NCBI GenBank assembly: GCA_009731375.1
Contig: BJOX01000092.1
Location: 938,230-961,277 of the forward strand
Reading direction: 5' to 3'
DNA: 23,048 nucleotides
Source: Paulinella micropora
Lineage: Eukaryota > Cercozoa > Imbricatea > Euglyphida
The translations under genes were made by a program, and so were the position numbers. The notes under the pieces were generated by a model. The model ran no database searches, was not told the DNA's origin, and saw only the letters and a list, made by a program, of their open reading frames with translations. Below, in pieces: positions 20,963 to 23,048 of the stretch; position 1 is the stretch's first letter, and each line of letters starts with the position of its first letter.

Positions 20963-21116
20963 CAGAGATAGACAGACAGACAGATAGGATAGATAGATAG
21001 GTAGGTAGGTAGGTAGGTAGGTAGATAGATAGATAGATAGATAGATGGATAGATAGATAGATAGATAGATGATAGATAGATAGATAGATAGATCGATAGA
21101 TAGATCGATAGATAAA
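20376..21116. repeat. (GATA)n intronic array with GTAG, GATG and CGAT blocks
   Basis: A long compound array with GTAG blocks at about 20565-20592, 20653-20682, 20725-20788 and 21000-21024, and scattered AAATA, GATCGATA and GATG units. It is the 5' part of the NOP10 intron. On the coding strand it is (TATC)n. Confidence 0.95.
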
Positions 21117-21149
21117 CATCAGAGAAATCAAATAGAATAACCAACTCAC

Positions 21150-21250
21150 CTTGCGGGGTGGGCTGAGCGTGTGGGTTTCTCTTTGCCCGTGCATGAGCAA
21201 GTTTTCTTAAGCGTGTATTTCTTGCAGTCGTCGCAGTACATGAGATACAT
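21150..21250 (-). CDS. NOP10: NOP10, exon 1 (H/ACA snoRNP protein)
   Basis: The first ATG gives [16 protein letters not shown], then [17 protein letters not shown] and AAG|GTGAGT, a near-perfect donor in phase 2. M-x-L-M-Y at the start, Y-T-L-K-K, and S-A-H-P-A-R with F-S-P-D-D in the next exon fit Nop10 throughout. Exons 1 and 2 together encode 54 residues against 58-65 for known family members. Nop10 acts in the nucleolus and Cajal bodies in H/ACA RNPs, supporting rRNA and snRNA pseudouridylation, rRNA processing and telomerase RNA stability. Unusually, C-D-D-C replaces the non-Cys loop of the eukaryotic Nop10 proteins I know and sits at the archaeal zinc-ribbon position (C-x2-C-x2-Y-T-L-K). 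A C-S-C pair follows. The intron of about 2.7 kb is nearly all microsatellite. Confidence 0.86.
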
Positions 21251-21295
21251 GGTGAATGCGATCGCCGGAGCGAGACAACCACTACCCCAACACAA

Positions 21296-21375
21296 AAACA
21301 CACATATACACTTACACACACACACACACATACACACACATGTGTACATATATATATGTATGTATGTATGTATAT

Positions 21376-21406
<31 letters not shown>

Positions 21407-21523
21407 CACATATACATATGCATATACATACACACACACATATACATATACACACACATATACACACACACACATATATTATATATATATATATATATAT
21501 ACATACATATACGCACACACACA

Positions 21524-21573
<50 letters not shown>

Positions 21574-21710
21574 CACGCACACACGCACACAAACACACAC
21601 ACACATGTATATATATATTTATATATGTATATACGCACACACACTCACTCACTCACACACACACACACACACACGCACACACCCACCCACACACACACAC
21701 ATACACTGAC
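21296..21710. repeat. (CA)n and (TA)n arrays upstream of NOP10
   Basis: Mixed (CA)n, (TA)n and CATA units directly upstream of the NOP10 start codon. No core promoter could be distinguished in the repeat. The NOP10 transcription start must lie in or near this tract. Confidence 0.9.
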
Positions 21711-21826
21711 CTGTCCTCCCTAGCGCGGAAGATACAGCGGTAGTTTCTTCTTCGCTACTACACATCATTTAAAAGATAACTGGGGGTGAATTGGAAAAGT
21801 TATGCTTACATGGTACTAGTGGGATG

Positions 21827-21959
<133 letters not shown>

Positions 21960-22060
21960 ATCATCATCAACATCATCAACATGATTGATGAGTGATGACC
22001 GATAATTGATGTTTGAGATTGATGATTTATCATTGAGGATTGATGATCGATGATTGATGG
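21960..22060. repeat. Degenerate GATTGATGA/ATCATCA repeats
   Basis: Short repeats of ATCATCAAC, then TTGATGATT-type units on the same strand. Being complementary to one another they could fold into hairpins. Confidence 0.7.
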
Positions 22061-22073
22061 TGATACGAAGGTC

Positions 22074-22379
22074 AACTAAAATAATCACAAAAAAGTTTAG
22101 TCTAAAATTCAACATGTATTGTGAGTACTAGTGAAGGCGGAGCCCTCTCCTTGTTTCTAAGTTAACAGGTGAAGAGAATTTCCTGCCCACCCAAGCAGTA
22201 AATAGAACCAGGGAAACTACAAGAAGCTTAACTAAAATAATAACAAAAAGTTTAGTCTAAAATTAAACATGTATCGTGAGTACTAGTGAAGGCGGAGCCC
22301 TCTCCTTGTTTCCAAGTTAACAGGTGAAGAGAATTTCCTACCCATCCAAACAGTAAATAAATAGAATCAGGGAAACTAC
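22074..22379. repeat. Tandem duplication with 156-bp period
   Basis: Copy 1 (22074-22220) and copy 2 (22230-22379) start AACTAAAATAAT and end CAGGGAAACTACA. They share AGTACTAGTGAAGGCGGAGC and the following sequence, with about ten visible differences, including an extra TAAA unit in copy 2. Confidence 0.9.
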
Positions 22380-22465
22380 ATCTCTTCTCGTTCTCTACAT
22401 ATCTTTTGGCTGAATAGAATCAGGGAAACTACATCTCTTCTGGTTCTCTACATATCTTTTGGCTG
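22360..22465. repeat. Tandem duplication with 53-bp period
   Basis: Units 22360-22412 and 22413-22465 (AATAGAATCAGGG... to ...CTTTTGGCTG) differ at one position (CTCGTTC versus CTGGTTC). The first unit overlaps the end of the 156-bp duplication. Confidence 0.92.
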
Positions 22466-22518
22466 CTTAAGTATTTCCTTTGGTGCTCGCTGACAATCGA
22501 TTTTCTTGTTTCCTTTAG

Positions 22519-22713
22519 ATTTTGTGGAAAGATCAAGAAACAAAGCAGAAACGAGACTGACAATTTCCTTCCACCGCAATGCAAGCTCGGCCGAACAGTG
22601 CACTGATACGGAAACGTGTTTTTTTAAATGCCAATTTCCCTTGTCGTGGATTTTTATGGGCCGGTTCAGCAACACCACTCTGGTCCTGGAAACTCTGGAA
22701 AACTGGCCTTGAT
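22519..22713 (+). CDS. Possible exon, unrecognised product
   Basis: A good acceptor (TTTTCTTGTTTCCTTTAG) opens a frame FVERSRNKAETRLTISFHRN, then ASSAEQCTDTETCFFKCQF and so on to TGA at 22711-22713. Balanced composition and no repeat content are in favour. No strong donor is seen before the stop, and the two other frames close after 13 and 28 codons. The minus strand also has a comparable open frame (22533-22865), so coding status and strand are uncertain. Confidence 0.3.
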
Positions 22714-22849
22714 GCACAGCCTCTCTCCCCTTCGTTTATCGGCTCCATGCCATGGATCACGTGCAAAACATGATTGAGTTCTCTTTGTGATAAAATACAT
22801 AGCATTCCTGCTGGTATGAATGACGAATTTTTTGTTTTCTCCGTGTCAG

Positions 22850-22884
22850 GTTGGAGTTTTTGCATCGTGTGACGAAGAAAAATG
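22850..22884 (+). CDS. 35-bp exon with strong splice sites
   Basis: It is bounded by TTTTTTGTTTTCTCCGTGTCAG and AATG|GTAAGT, the best acceptor/donor pair in this part of the window. It could encode VGVFASCDEEK(W), or it could be a 5' leader exon ending exactly in ATG|GTAAGT. That is a common arrangement in short housekeeping genes such as those for ribosomal proteins. In that case coding would start just before an intron leading out of the window. Confidence 0.42.
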
Positions 22885-22961
22885 GTAAGTTACGATGGCT
22901 TTTATTTCGTTTTCTGTTAGTTTTCGCCTGTGATATTCACTTCCATGAATTTCAATCTCCA

Positions 22962-23048
22962 TCTCTCTCTCTTCTCACCTCCCCCCCCCCCCCTTCCCCC
23001 CTCTCTCTCTCTCACTTCTATCCTCTCCTCTCCTCTCCTCCCCTCCCT
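22962..23048. repeat. CT-rich and poly-C tract
   Basis: Pyrimidine-rich sequence with a run of about 14 C at 22981-22993 and CTCTC/CCTCTCCT units to the window end. It could be the pyrimidine-rich interior of the intron opened at 22885. Confidence 0.85.

Noticed and set aside
21146-21475. Upstream extension of NOP10 exon 1 into CVCV-type sequence
   Set aside because: The extension is a (CA)n translation. The MYLMY start agrees with the family N terminus.
22448-22865. Minus-strand frames of 89 and 110 residues
   Set aside because: They overlap the plus-strand candidate, show no motif, and lack good splice signals. They cannot be told from chance.

Overview
This window is intron-containing eukaryotic nuclear DNA that is saturated with microsatellites: (TATC)n/(GATA)n above all, plus (GA)n, (CA)n, (TA)n, (GTT)n and pentanucleotide arrays. 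Seven N-gaps interrupt it, most of them next to simple repeats. Nearly all long open frames are translations of these repeats ([12 protein letters not shown] and similar) and are not genes. Real coding signal survives as short islands between GT and AG splice sites. The organism cannot be fixed. The Nop10 fragment carries zinc-ribbon-like cysteines, which is unlike the animal and fungal proteins I know and hints at a protist (an alveolate, for instance). The Pro/Gly-rich secreted protein with same-phase exons would also suit an invertebrate.

Layout. (1) 199-3727, plus strand: exons of a class VII SET-domain (Rubisco LSMT/SETD3-like) methyltransferase. Its introns are almost pure microsatellite, and some of its splice acceptors lie inside the repeat. 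(2) 4529-4844, plus strand: two related 3'-terminal exon candidates. One ends after a short tail and the other encodes a membrane-spanning C terminus. (3) 4845-6911: mostly single-copy sequence without a convincing gene. (4) 12450 down to 6912, minus strand: about a dozen exons of a secreted, modular Pro/Gly-rich protein. It has the end of a signal peptide, an acidic repeat region, a Cys module, duplicated phase-1 modules and a GGP-repeat C terminus. Its first exon was not found. (5) 13000-15480: trinucleotide and dinucleotide arrays. (6) 15483-15564, plus strand: one good unassigned exon, part of which is duplicated 153 bp further on. (7) 16515-17640: AT-rich single-copy sequence, no gene seen. 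(8) 21250 down to 18378, minus strand: NOP10 in two exons with an intron of about 2.7 kb. Two decayed copies of exon 2 lie just beyond it. (9) 21960-23048: short tandem duplications, then two plus-strand exon candidates.

The genes do not form a functional cluster. What unites the window is how the repeats relate to the genes. Introns are filled by tetranucleotide arrays, and on the coding strand these are mostly the pyrimidine-rich (TATC) orientation. Exon fragments are repeatedly duplicated next to simple repeats. The C terminus of NOP10 appears to run straight into a (TC)n array.
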